Source of the DNA: Pseudomonas protegens CHA0
GTDB taxonomy: Bacteria; Pseudomonadota; Gammaproteobacteria; Pseudomonadales; Pseudomonadaceae
Length of the DNA: 64,000 nt
NCBI RefSeq assembly: GCF_000397205.1
Contig: NC_021237.1
Coordinates: 4,527,001-4,591,000 of the forward strand
Direction: 5' to 3'
The translations under genes and the position numbers were made by a program. Positions 34,924 through 43,277 of this stretch are shown here, piece by piece; the stretch's first letter is position 1; every line of letters begins with the position of its first letter. Under the pieces are notes generated by a model. The model was not told the origin of the DNA, did no database searches, and saw only the letters and a list, made by a program, of their open reading frames with translations.

Positions 34924-37443
34924 ATGCCCGAATTCGCACCTGCTACACACCCCGCCCCCGACTCGGCCACACCGCTGGAGGCCATCATCATCGGCAGCGG
35001 CTTTGGCGGCCTGGGCATGGCCATCGCCCTGCGCAAGGCGGGCGTGCACCGTTTCGTCATTCTTGAAAAAGGCCAGGACGTGGGCGGCGTCTGGCGCGAC
35101 AACAGCTATCCCGGCGCTGCCTGCGACGTGCCCTCGCACCTGTATTCGTTTTCCTTCGAACCCAACCCGCACTGGTCCCGGGTGTTCGCGCCCCAGGCAG
35201 AAATCCATGGTTACCTGCAACATTGTGCCGGCGTCTATGAGCTCAAACCCCATATCCGCTTCGGCGCCGAGGTGCGCCATGCCGAATTCGATACCGCCAA
35301 TGCCTGCTGGCATGTCACCTGCGCCGATGGCCAGCGCCATGCCGCCCGCCTGCTGATCAGCGCCACCGGCCAGTTGAGCCGCCCGGCCCTGCCCGACCTG
35401 CCGGGCATGGCCAGCTTCCGCGGCCGGGTCTTCCACTCCGCCCACTGGGATCATGACTATCCCCTGGCGGGCAAGCGGGTGGCGGTGATCGGCACCGGCG
35501 CCTCGGCCATCCAGTTCGTCCCGGAGGTTGCCAGGCAGGTGGCCGAACTCAAGGTCTTCCAACGCTCACCGGCCTACATCATGCCCAAGGCCGACCGCCC
35601 CTACAGTGCCGAGGAAAAGCAGCGCTTCCTGCGCCAACCCTGGAAGATGAAGCTGGTGCGTGCGGCCCACTACCTGCACTTCGAATCCCGGGCTTTGGGC
35701 TTCACGCGCCTGCAGGGCCTGACCAAGTGGGTGGTCGGTGGCCCGTTCAAGAAGCTGCTGCACACCTCGGTCACCAGCCCCGAACTGCGCCGCCAGATGA
35801 CCCCGGACTACCCCATCGGCTGCAAGCGCATCCTGCTGTCCAACGACTACCTCAAGACCTTCGACCAGCCCCATGTGCACCTGCTGACCCGAGGCATCCG
35901 GCAGATCACCGAGCACGGCATCGAAACCCTGGACGGCGAGGAACACGCCGTGGACGCGATCATCTATGGCACCGGTTTCGCCGCCACCGAGTTCCTCTCG
36001 CCCATGCGCATCACCGGACGCGACGGGCTCGACCTGAACCAGGCCTGGCAAGGTGGCGCGGCGGCCTACCTGGGCATCAGCGTGCCGGGTTTTCCCAACT
36101 TCTTCATGCTCTACGGGCCCAACACCAACCTGGGCCACAACTCCATCATCCATATGCTGGAAAGCCAGATTTCCCACGTCATGCAGGCCCGCCAGGCCCT
36201 GCTGGACAGCGGCGCCAGCCATGTGGAAGTGGACGAGCAGCGCCACCAGCGCTTTCAACTGGGCATCCAGCGCCGCCTGGCCACTTCGGTGTGGAGCGGC
36301 TGCAAGAGCTGGTATGTCGACGAACGGGGGCACAACAGCACCAACTGGCCAGGCTTCACCTGGTCCTACCGCTGGCTGGCGCGCTATGCCGGGCTGGCGG
36401 CCTATCGACTGTCCAGCCCGCTGGACACCCAATCCCCAGCCTGCGACGGGCAACGCATAGCCGCCCCCCGGGACTGGTTGGAGCAGGCCAACGCAGCCTT
36501 CCTGCGGGTTTTCCTGCGGGTCAGTTTCAGGGCCTTGATCGGCCCGCCCCGGGCCCTGGCCAGCCAGCGCAAGATCGTCGACCGGTTGTCATGGCTGATG
36601 CCCGGCTGCCTGGGCGTGAACCGCCGGAGCATGCAGTTGGACGGGCTCTCGTTGCAGATTGTCGACGCCGGAACCAGGGCGCCCAAGGGGGTGATTCTCT
36701 ACCTGCACGGTGGCGCCTTCTGCCTGGGCAGCCCGCGCTCTCACTACAGCGTCACCAGCCGCCTGGCCAGGGACAGCGGCTGCGCGGTGTGGGTGCCGGA
36801 CTACCGGCTGGCCCCGGAACACCCCTACCCCGCCGCGCTGGAGGATTGCCTGGCCTGTTACGACGCGATCCGCGCCCAGCTCTGCCCGGCGGACAAGCTG
36901 CTGATTGCCGGCGACTCCGCCGGCGGCGCCCTGGTGCTGGCCCTGGCCCTGGCCCTGAAGGAGCGTGGTGACGGGATTGCCGCCGGGCTGATGCTGCTGT
37001 CGCCGGTCACCGATCCGGACCTGGGCGGCGCCAGCATGCAATCGCGCCAGGAGGCCGACCCGATGATCCGCCGCGACTGGCTGGAGCAAGCCCTCAAGGC
37101 CTACGCAGCGCCCGTTCAAGCACTGAGCCACCGCCCCCTGGAAGCAGACCTGCGCGGCTTGCCACCGATGCTGATCCAGGTGGGCGACCAGGAACTGCTG
37201 CTGTCCGACTCCACGCGCCTGGCCGAGCGTGCCAGGCAGTCCGGGGTGGCTTGCCAGTTGGAAATCCACCAGGGCCGCTGGCACGTGTTCCAGTTGCAGG
37301 CGTTCTATCTGCGCTCGGCGAGAAATGCCCTGCTGGGCCTCGCCCGGTTTGCCCGCCAGTGCCTGGAGACCGCGGGCCAAACCCCGCAGGCAGCCGACTC
37401 ACCCCGTACGACACAGCCTGCAACAGATCCGCAACCCAGCTGA
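34924..37443 (+). CDS. Fusion of Baeyer-Villiger monooxygenase and alpha/beta-hydrolase esterase
   Basis: This 839-residue protein joins two enzymes. Residues 18-500 are a flavin Baeyer-Villiger monooxygenase: FAD-binding GSGFGG (24-29), the BVMO fingerprint F165-RG-RVF-H-SAH-W175-D, and the NADPH-binding GTGASA (190-195). Residues 560-805 are a hormone-sensitive-lipase-type hydrolase: oxyanion motif HGGAF (595-599), nucleophile Ser665 in GDSAGG, and His787; the catalytic acid is probably D755 or E757. The first half would turn a ketone into an ester or lactone with O2, and the second would hydrolyse it, so one polypeptide could do ketone cleavage. The ATG at 34924 fits the start of the FAD domain. 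The divergent AraC gene is the likely regulator. An imperfect GC-rich inverted repeat (37444-37487) follows. Confidence 0.88.
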   Translation: MPEFAPATHPAPDSATPLEAIIIGSGFGGLGMAIALRKAGVHRFVILEKGQDVGGVWRDNSYPGAACDVPSHLYSFSFEPNPHWSRVFAPQAEIHGYLQHCAGVYELKPHIRFGAEVRHAEFDTANACWHVTCADGQRHAARLLISATGQLSRPALPDLPGMASFRGRVFHSAHWDHDYPLAGKRVAVIGTGASAIQFVPEVARQVAELKVFQRSPAYIMPKADRPYSAEEKQRFLRQPWKMKLVRAAHYLHFESRALGFTRLQGLTKWVVGGPFKKLLHTSVTSPELRRQMTPDYPIGCKRILLSNDYLKTFDQPHVHLLTRGIRQITEHGIETLDGEEHAVDAIIYGTGFAATEFLSPMRITGRDGLDLNQAWQGGAAAYLGISVPGFPNFFMLYGPNTNLGHNSIIHMLESQISHVMQARQALLDSGASHVEVDEQRHQRFQLGIQRRLATSVWSGCKSWYVDERGHNSTNWPGFTWSYRWLARYAGLAAYRLSSPLDTQSPACDGQRIAAPRDWLEQANAAFLRVFLRVSFRALIGPPRALASQRKIVDRLSWLMPGCLGVNRRSMQLDGLSLQIVDAGTRAPKGVILYLHGGAFCLGSPRSHYSVTSRLARDSGCAVWVPDYRLAPEHPYPAALEDCLACYDAIRAQLCPADKLLIAGDSAGGALVLALALALKERGDGIAAGLMLLSPVTDPDLGGASMQSRQEADPMIRRDWLEQALKAYAAPVQALSHRPLEADLRGLPPMLIQVGDQELLLSDSTRLAERARQSGVACQLEIHQGRWHVFQLQAFYLRSARNALLGLARFARQCLETAGQTPQAADSPRTTQPATDPQPS

Positions 37444-37663
37444 ACCGGCCGCCCTCGCCCAAAGCATGGTGGCGGGGGCGGCCCGGTCAACCGGCGCCGG
37501 CGCGAGCCGCGCCAAGTTCTGATGGCAAGATCCGGGTTCTGGAGGTAAAACAGAGCCCCTCGAAAGTGGCCGACCCGGCCACGCAGAAAACCCGGCCGCT
37601 GTTCCAGCGCCCGGTGGCGTTTTTTTCACGATCCATCCATCAGTGACCAAGGGACCAGCACTT

Positions 37664-38314
37664 ATGAGCAGCGAGCACGACACACCCGGTGAAGCACTGC
37701 GCTTGAGCAGTACCGATATCCGCATCCTGGGTTCGTTGATCGAAAAGCAGGCCACCAGCCCGGAAACCTATCCCCTGACTCTCAACGCCCTGGTGATTGC
37801 CTGCAATCAGAAAACCAGCCGCGAACCGGTGATGAACCTGACCCAGGGCCAGGTCGGGCAAAGCCTGCGTGCCCTCGAAGCCCGGGGCTTCACCCGCCTG
37901 GTGATGGGCAGCCGCGCCGATCGCTGGGAACAGCACCTGGACAAGGCCCTGGAACTGGTGCCGGCGCAACTGATCCTGTGCGGCCTGATGTTCCTGCGTG
38001 GCCCGCAGACGGTCAACGAACTGCTGACCCGTAGCGGGCGCATGCATGATTTCGAAGACAGCGAACAGGTCCTGCACCAGCTCGAACGCCTGATTGCCCG
38101 GGGCCTGGCCCTGCACATTCCGCGGCAGGCCGGCCAGCGCGAAGACCGTTATACCCACGCCCTGGGTGACCCGGCGGACATCGAGGCAATCCTCGCCGCC
38201 CGCAGCAACCCGGTGGAGCGCAGCGCCGGCGGCGCGGTTTCAGTGGAACGCATCGAAGAACTGGAAGCGCGAATCGCTGCCCTGGAAGAGCGCCTGGCCC
38301 AACTCGAAGGCTGA
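37664..38314 (+). CDS. YceH (DUF480) family protein
   Basis: This 216-residue protein of the YceH/DUF480 family is made of two winged-helix-like domains (starting [31 protein letters not shown] and continuing [19 protein letters not shown], then [19 protein letters not shown]) with a C-terminal coiled-coil tail (residues 190-216, [22 protein letters not shown]). Its role is not established; it may act on nucleic acid or as a regulator. ATG 37664 is used. It is a single gene with REP-like sequence right after it. Confidence 0.9.
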   Translation: MSSEHDTPGEALRLSSTDIRILGSLIEKQATSPETYPLTLNALVIACNQKTSREPVMNLTQGQVGQSLRALEARGFTRLVMGSRADRWEQHLDKALELVPAQLILCGLMFLRGPQTVNELLTRSGRMHDFEDSEQVLHQLERLIARGLALHIPRQAGQREDRYTHALGDPADIEAILAARSNPVERSAGGAVSVERIEELEARIAALEERLAQLEG

Positions 38315-38321
38315 ACCCCGG

Positions 38322-38401
38322 AGCCGCTGCCGCAGGCTGCGATCGACCTCGAAGGGGGCTTCAGGGCCCTGCTGGCCTTGTCGCGGCCTGCGGCAGCGGT
38401 G
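38322..38401. repeat. REPIN (paired inverted REP)
   Basis: GCCGCTGCCGCAGGCTGC at the left and GCGGCCTGCGGCAGCGG at the right are inverted copies around a 40-base middle. Pattern and placement in a short gap between genes fit Pseudomonas REPINs. Confidence 0.75.
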
Positions 38402-38415
38402 ACAGGGCTTCGGGC

Positions 38416-39234
38416 TCAGGGGCGGGCGAAGGCCACGGCCCTCTGGAACTGCTCTTCGCTCGGGCGCACCCCGGTATAAAGCACGAACTGCTCCAGCGCC
38501 TGGATGGCAATCACTTCCAGCCCGGTGATGACCTGCTTGCCCTCGGCCCGGGCCCGCAGGATCAACGGCGTCTCCGGCGGCACCGCCACCACATCGAACA
38601 CCGTCTGCGCCGCCGTTATCGCCTCGGCGTCGAACGCCAGCTGCTGCGCCTCTGGCCCGCCGCTCATGCCGATCGGGGTGACGTTGATCAGCATCTGCGG
38701 CCGCAGGCTGCCCAACTCGGCCTGCCACTCATAACCCAGGGAGCTGGCCAGGGCGCGCCCGGCCACTTCGTTGCGGGCCACGATCACCCCGTTGGCATAA
38801 CCACCATCACGCAAGGCACTGGCCACGGCCTTGGCCATGCCGCCGCTGCCGCGCAGGGCAAAGCTCGACTCTCGAGGCACCCCGTGGCCCGCCAGCAATT
38901 GCGCCACGGCGATGTAGTCGGTGTTGTAGGCCTTGAGATGGCCGTTGGTGTTGACGATGGTATTAATTGAGGCAATGGCCCGGGCCGAGGCATCCAGCTC
39001 ATCCACCAGGGCGATGCAGTCTTCCTTGAACGGCATGGACACCCCGCAACCGCGGATGCCCAGCGCCCGGATCCCGGCGACGGCACCGGACAGGTCCTGG
39101 CTGCTGAAGGCCTTGTAGTAGAAATTGAGACCCAACTGCTCATACAGGTGGTTGTGAAAACGCAGGCCGAAATTCCCCGGGCGCCCGGACAAGGACATGC
39201 ACAACTGAGTGTCTTTGTTGGGGTTCATTTGCAT
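38416..39234 (-). CDS. Shikimate 5-dehydrogenase-like protein
   Basis: This 272-residue enzyme resembles the HI0607/SdhL-type branch of the AroE superfamily. It has the substrate-domain segment SLSGRPGNFGLRFHN, the catalytic Lys in MPFKED and Asp in YNTDY, and the NADP domain (GSGGMAKAVASALRD, with NVTPIGM). In this branch the SxS substrate motif is altered, so the natural substrate may not be shikimate. ATG 39234 is chosen because GAGGAAACC lies just before it. The gene stands alone and REP sequences flank its 3' end. Confidence 0.82.
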   Translation of the reverse strand: MQMNPNKDTQLCMSLSGRPGNFGLRFHNHLYEQLGLNFYYKAFSSQDLSGAVAGIRALGIRGCGVSMPFKEDCIALVDELDASARAIASINTIVNTNGHLKAYNTDYIAVAQLLAGHGVPRESSFALRGSGGMAKAVASALRDGGYANGVIVARNEVAGRALASSLGYEWQAELGSLRPQMLINVTPIGMSGGPEAQQLAFDAEAITAAQTVFDVVAVPPETPLILRARAEGKQVITGLEVIAIQALEQFVLYTGVRPSEEQFQRAVAFARP

Positions 39235-39489
39235 ATCGGTTTCCTCGCTCGGCACTTTCAGATGGACGGGATTGGTCTGGCGCGCCGCTTGGCCTGATCA
39301 TATCGGCGCGTGTTCACCGGCCTTCGCCACCGCCCAGGGATGACGGTAAAGAGACCGGTACAGACCTTACACAATATTTACTCAGCGGCTGTGCAGATTT
39401 CGCAGGAACCGCTGTCTTAGAAGTATCCCCGCGTCAGTTCTTGAGTCTGGTGCAGACCATAAACGCTGGGGTTGAACCGAGGAATGACC

Positions 39490-39852
39490 ATGATCTCCAA
39501 AATCCCCAAGATAGCCTTGCTCATTGGTGCACTCGCTGTCGCAGGCCAGGCTTCAGCCCACGGTGGTGGTGGCTGGGTCGGGCCCGCCGCCTTGGGTGCT
39601 GTTGTCGGCGCTGCCGTAGTGGGTTCGGTGATCGCCAACCAGGATCGCCCGGTCTATGTGCAGCAAGCGCCGGTGTATGTCCAACCGCAGCCGGTCTATG
39701 CCGCACCGCCACCACCGGTCTACTACCAGCCGGCACCGGTCTATGTGCAGCAACCGGTCTACTACCGCCCGGCACCGGTGTACTACGGGCCACCTCGCGG
39801 TTACTACGGCCACCCGCATTACTACTACGGCCCGGGTCCCGGCCGCTGGTAA
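39490..39852 (+). CDS. Secreted Pro/Tyr/Val-rich PXPV-repeat protein
   Basis: This 120-residue protein has a signal peptide (residues 1-23, ending QASA) and a Gly/Val/Ala stretch (about 28-48, VGAAVVGSVI) that may be a glycine-zipper-like segment. The rest is a repetitive region of units such as QPVY, APVYVQ, and RPAPVY, rich in Tyr and Pro, ending in His/Tyr/Gly. Such proteins (PXPV repeat) are predicted envelope or surface proteins of unknown function. GAGGA at 39478-39482 supports ATG 39490; the ATG six bases upstream is less well spaced. Confidence 0.8.
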   Translation: MISKIPKIALLIGALAVAGQASAHGGGGWVGPAALGAVVGAAVVGSVIANQDRPVYVQQAPVYVQPQPVYAAPPPPVYYQPAPVYVQQPVYYRPAPVYYGPPRGYYGHPHYYYGPGPGRW

Positions 39853-39870
39853 GCACTGGCAGAATCAAAC

Positions 39871-39901
39871 AACAGGCCCCGCCCCCAAAGCGGGGCTTGT
39901 T
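39871..39901 (+). terminator. Terminator of the PXPV-repeat gene
   Basis: AACAGGCCCCGC and GCGGGGCTTGTT pair over 12 bases with one G-U pair around a seven-base loop, followed by GCATTTT. It lies 18 bases after the stop codon. Confidence 0.75.
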
Positions 39902-40100
39902 GCATTTTGCCACTATCCGAATGTCTGAATAATTCTCAAGCATGTCGTGACTGGAACAGTATTTGCGTTTAAATCCGGCAATAGTGTACTGATCCCACGG
40001 CTGCGGTGAGCGACATGCGACTGTCATGTTTGTGTCATTCAAGGACGACAAGATCGACACAGTCCGCTCGCCACAGGCCCATAACAACAAGGACGAATCC

Positions 40101-40295
40101 ATGCCCACGCAAAACCCGCACCGCGTCGCCGGCCTCTGCACCTCCAGCCGGGTGTACGACGCCCTGACCGAACTCAAGCACCTGGAAGGCCACCGCAGCG
40201 CCAAGTTCCTCTCGCTGCTGGCCCAGAACCTGGTGCGCAAGGGCCTGCTCAACGAGCAGGAAGTGCTGCACATGCTCGACCAGGTGGTGGACTGA
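40101..40295 (+). CDS. Small conserved-looking protein, 64 residues
   Basis: The frame starts MPTQNPHRVAGLCTSSRVYD and continues with a charged, helical body (LTELKHLEGHRSAKFLSLLA, then a QEVLHMLDQVVD end). It is mostly helical, soluble, with a single Cys. AACAACAAGGACGAATCC precedes the ATG (AAGGA with good spacing). Function is unknown. It has its own upstream region of about 200 bases after the PXPV-gene terminator. Confidence 0.65.
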   Translation: MPTQNPHRVAGLCTSSRVYDALTELKHLEGHRSAKFLSLLAQNLVRKGLLNEQEVLHMLDQVVD

Positions 40296-40402
40296 ACTGC
40301 CGGCTGCGGTAGCACCGGCATCAATGTCCACTATCAGATTGGGTGATTTTTCGTAGCACTTGGGGCTTTGTAAGGTAACCCCCTCAGATCGAGGAGGTTG
40401 TC

Positions 40403-40585
40403 ATGCCCAAGATTCAGATCATGTCCGTCATTGGCAGCGCGGTCCCCGCATCGCTCAGGGAACTGGGGTTGCTGGCTTGCTGGTACCTGGTGCGCGACGG
40501 CGAGATGGTCAGCGGCCCGCTGACCTCCCTGCCCGCCGCCCAGACCCTGTCCCGGCAACTGGCGCTGCGCATCGTCCAGCCCTAG
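40403..40585 (+). CDS. Small protein, 60 residues
   Basis: It starts MPKIQIMSVIGSAVPASLRE, and AGGAGGTTGTC immediately precedes the ATG, an almost ideal ribosome-binding site. The body contains LGLLACWYLVRDGEMVSGPL and LSRQLALRIVQP. It resembles short GYF-like or scaffold fragments only weakly, so no function is given. Its last four bases overlap the stop of the convergent AI-2E-family gene. Confidence 0.65.
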   Translation: MPKIQIMSVIGSAVPASLRELGLLACWYLVRDGEMVSGPLTSLPAAQTLSRQLALRIVQP

Positions 40586-41643
40586 GGCAACTGCACCCGG
40601 GGCCGGGTCTCGACGAACAGGGCCCAGCTGGACATGAACAGCGCGGCAATCAGGGGCCCGATGACAAAACCGTTGAGGCCGAAGATCGCCAGCCCTCCCA
40701 GGGTCGAGATCAGGATCAGGTAGTCCGGCATCTTGGTGTCCTTGCCCACCAGGATCGGCCGCAGCAGGTTGTCCACCAGGCCGATCACGAACACCCCGAA
40801 CAGCCCCAGCACCACCCCTTGCCAGATCGCTCCGCTGATCAGGAAGTAGGCCGCCACCGGCCCCCAGACAATCCCCGCCCCCACGGCCGGCAACAGTGAC
40901 AGGAACGCCATCAGCACCGCCCAGAGCAAGGCGCTGGGAATGTCGAGGAACCAGAAGATCAAGCCCCCCAGGGCGCCCTGGGTCACCGCCACCAGCACAT
41001 TGCCCTTGACCGTGGCCCGCACCACTCGGTTGAACTTCAATTGCAGGCGGCGCTTCTGGTATTCCGCCAGGGGCACGGCGGTGCGGATCTTGCGCACCAG
41101 CTCCGGGCCGTCGCGCAGAAAGAAGAACAGCAGGTAGAGCATGATGAAGAAGCTCACCACGAACTCGAAGGTGCCCTGGCCGAAGCTGAAAGCCTGGGTC
41201 GCCAGGTACTGGCTGCCCTGCATCGCGCTCTTGACCACCTTCTCCTGCAGCCCCTTGAGTTCGCCCAGGCCGAAGCGGTCCAGCAGGTGCTGGAAGTACG
41301 GCGGCAGGCTGTGCTTGAACTGAGCCAGGTAGGCGGCGATATCCAGCTGGCCGCTTTCGATTTTCTTGTACAGCTCGGCCCCCTCCTGCACCAGCAGCAC
41401 GCTGGTGATGATCACCGGCAGAATCGCGATCACCAGGCAGATCAACAGGGTGCACAGGGACGTCAAGTTGCGCTGCCAGCCGAAGCGGGCCTGCAGCCGA
41501 CGCTGCAAGGGGGCGAAGACAATGCCCAGGATCACTGCCCAGAACAGCGCACCGTAGAACGGCAGCAGAATCCAGATAAAGGCCAGGGTCACCAGTGCCA
41601 GCAACAGCAGCAGGCTTTTGTTTTGCAGGTTGGTTTGGTTCAT
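40582..41643 (-). CDS. AI-2E/YdiK (PerM) family membrane protein
   Basis: This 353-residue protein has eight or so hydrophobic helices and the AI-2E-transporter family pattern (MPDYLILISTLGGLAIFGLNGFVIGPLIAALF near the C-terminus; FFIMLYLLFFFLRDG in the middle). It belongs to the YdiK/PerM group whose members include exporters and sodium/proton-linked permeases. Substrate is unknown. It is convergent with the 60-residue protein gene and divergent from trhP. Confidence 0.85.
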   Translation of the reverse strand: MNQTNLQNKSLLLLLALVTLAFIWILLPFYGALFWAVILGIVFAPLQRRLQARFGWQRNLTSLCTLLICLVIAILPVIITSVLLVQEGAELYKKIESGQLDIAAYLAQFKHSLPPYFQHLLDRFGLGELKGLQEKVVKSAMQGSQYLATQAFSFGQGTFEFVVSFFIMLYLLFFFLRDGPELVRKIRTAVPLAEYQKRRLQLKFNRVVRATVKGNVLVAVTQGALGGLIFWFLDIPSALLWAVLMAFLSLLPAVGAGIVWGPVAAYFLISGAIWQGVVLGLFGVFVIGLVDNLLRPILVGKDTKMPDYLILISTLGGLAIFGLNGFVIGPLIAALFMSSWALFVETRPRVQLP

Positions 41644-41802
41644 CTACAGGTCCAGGTCTGTCACGCGGAAAATCAGCGTCCTGAGGCTTAGTCCCCGGCC
41701 GCGGCGCCGAGTGCCGTTTTTTCTGCTGTCGGCATAGATCCAGATCAATGAATACCCTAGCGCACTGGCTTACCCTCGCGACCTTTTGCGACCGACAGCC
41801 CC

Positions 41803-43128
41803 ATGACGCCCCTCGCCAAACCCGAACTCCTGGCCCCCGCCGGCACCCTGAAGAACATGCGCTACGCCTTCGCCTATGGCGCCGACGCGGTGTACGCCGG
41901 CCAGCCGCGCTACAGCCTGCGGGTACGCAACAACGAATTCGACCATGCCAACCTGGCCCTCGGCATCCGCGAGGCCCAGGCCCAGGGCAAGCGTTTCTAC
42001 GTGGTGGTCAACATCGCCCCACACAATGCCAAGCTCAAGACCTTCCTCAAGGACCTGGCGCCGGTGATCGAGATGGCCCCGGATGCGCTGATCATGTCCG
42101 ACCCGGGGCTGATCATGCTGGTACGCCGGCACTTCCCGCAGATGCCGATCCACCTCTCGGTGCAGGCCAACACGGTGAACTGGGCCAGCGTCGAGTTCTG
42201 GCAACAGCAGGGCCTGACCCGGATCATCCTGTCCCGGGAACTGTCCCTGGAGGAGATCGAGGAAATCCGCCAGCAGGTGCCGGGCATGGAGCTGGAAGTC
42301 TTCGTCCACGGGGCGCTGTGCATGGCCTACTCCGGGCGTTGCCTGCTGTCGGGCTACATGAACAAGCGCGATGCCAACCAGGGCACCTGCACCAATGCCT
42401 GCCGCTGGAAATACAGCGCCCAGACGGCCACCGAGAATGCCGTGGGCGACATCGTGCAGAGCTACCAGCCGGAGCCGACCCTAGGCCTGGGCGCCCCCAC
42501 CGACCAGGTGTTCCTGCTGCAGGAAGCCAATCGCCCGGGCGAGCTGATGCCGGCCTTCGAAGACGAGCACGGCACCTACATCATGAACGCCAAGGACCTG
42601 CGGGCGGTGCAGCACGTGGAGCGCCTGACCCGCATGGGCGTGCACTCGCTGAAGATCGAGGGGCGCACCAAGTCGCACTTCTATTGCGCACGCACCACCC
42701 AGGTCTATCGCCGGGCCATCGACGATGCCGCCGCTGGCCGCGAGTTCGACCGCCAGTTGATGAGCGATCTGGAGTCCCTGGCCCAGCGCGGCTACACCGA
42801 GGGTTTCCTGCGCCGGCATGTGCATGACGAGTATCAGAACTACCAGAACGGCAGCTCGGTGTCGGAGCGCCAGCAGTTCGTCGGTGAACTGACCGGCGAA
42901 CGCCGCGACCGCCTGGCCGAAGTGAAGGTGAAAAACCGTTTCGCCCTGGGCGATCACATGGAACTGATGACCCCTCGGGGCAACTTCCACTTCGACCTGC
43001 ACCAGTTGCAGAACGCCAAGGGCGAAGCCATCGAAGTGGCGCCAGGTGACGGCCATACGGTGTACCTGCCGATCCCTGATCAGGTGGACCTGCGCTTTGG
43101 CCTGCTGATGCGCGATATCAGCGCCTGA
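41803..43128 (+). CDS. trhP: TrhP (YegQ), tRNA U34 hydroxylation protein of the U32 family
   Basis: This 441-residue protein matches the peptidase U32 group used in prephenate-dependent 5-hydroxyuridine formation at tRNA position 34. It has the U32 signature EVFVHGALCMAYSGRCLLSG (residues 167-184), further Cys residues (GTCTNACRWKYSAQ) that bind an iron-sulfur cluster, and the C-terminal domain typical of the longer members. E. coli YegQ is the reference. Starts with MTPLAKPELLAPAGTLKNM. It stands as a single gene. Confidence 0.92.
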   Translation: MTPLAKPELLAPAGTLKNMRYAFAYGADAVYAGQPRYSLRVRNNEFDHANLALGIREAQAQGKRFYVVVNIAPHNAKLKTFLKDLAPVIEMAPDALIMSDPGLIMLVRRHFPQMPIHLSVQANTVNWASVEFWQQQGLTRIILSRELSLEEIEEIRQQVPGMELEVFVHGALCMAYSGRCLLSGYMNKRDANQGTCTNACRWKYSAQTATENAVGDIVQSYQPEPTLGLGAPTDQVFLLQEANRPGELMPAFEDEHGTYIMNAKDLRAVQHVERLTRMGVHSLKIEGRTKSHFYCARTTQVYRRAIDDAAAGREFDRQLMSDLESLAQRGYTEGFLRRHVHDEYQNYQNGSSVSERQQFVGELTGERRDRLAEVKVKNRFALGDHMELMTPRGNFHFDLHQLQNAKGEAIEVAPGDGHTVYLPIPDQVDLRFGLLMRDISA

Positions 43129-43150
43129 GCCGTGCAGTTAACACCCTGAT

Positions 43151-43255
43151 GTAGCTGCTGACGGGGGCGGTGGGACGTTCTGGTGGGCTGCCAAAAGACC
43201 GCCACGCAAGGCCCTTCGGGCCTTTTCGCAGCCTCGCAGGCTTGGCAGCGGCTAC
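43151..43255. repeat. REPIN-like region with internal hairpin
   Basis: GTAGCTGCTG at the left and CAGCGGCTAC at the right are inverted ends. Between them AAGGCCCTTCGGGCCTTTT (43208-43226) is a short hairpin with T tail that could stop the trhP transcript. Placement and pattern fit a REPIN derivative. Confidence 0.55.
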
Positions 43256-43277
43256 ACCAGCCACCGGCGCCCCGCCC

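Noticed and set aside
37444..37487. GC-rich imperfect inverted repeat after the monooxygenase-esterase gene
   Set aside because: May terminate the gene, but lacks a T run and has mismatches, so it is not called as a separate terminator.
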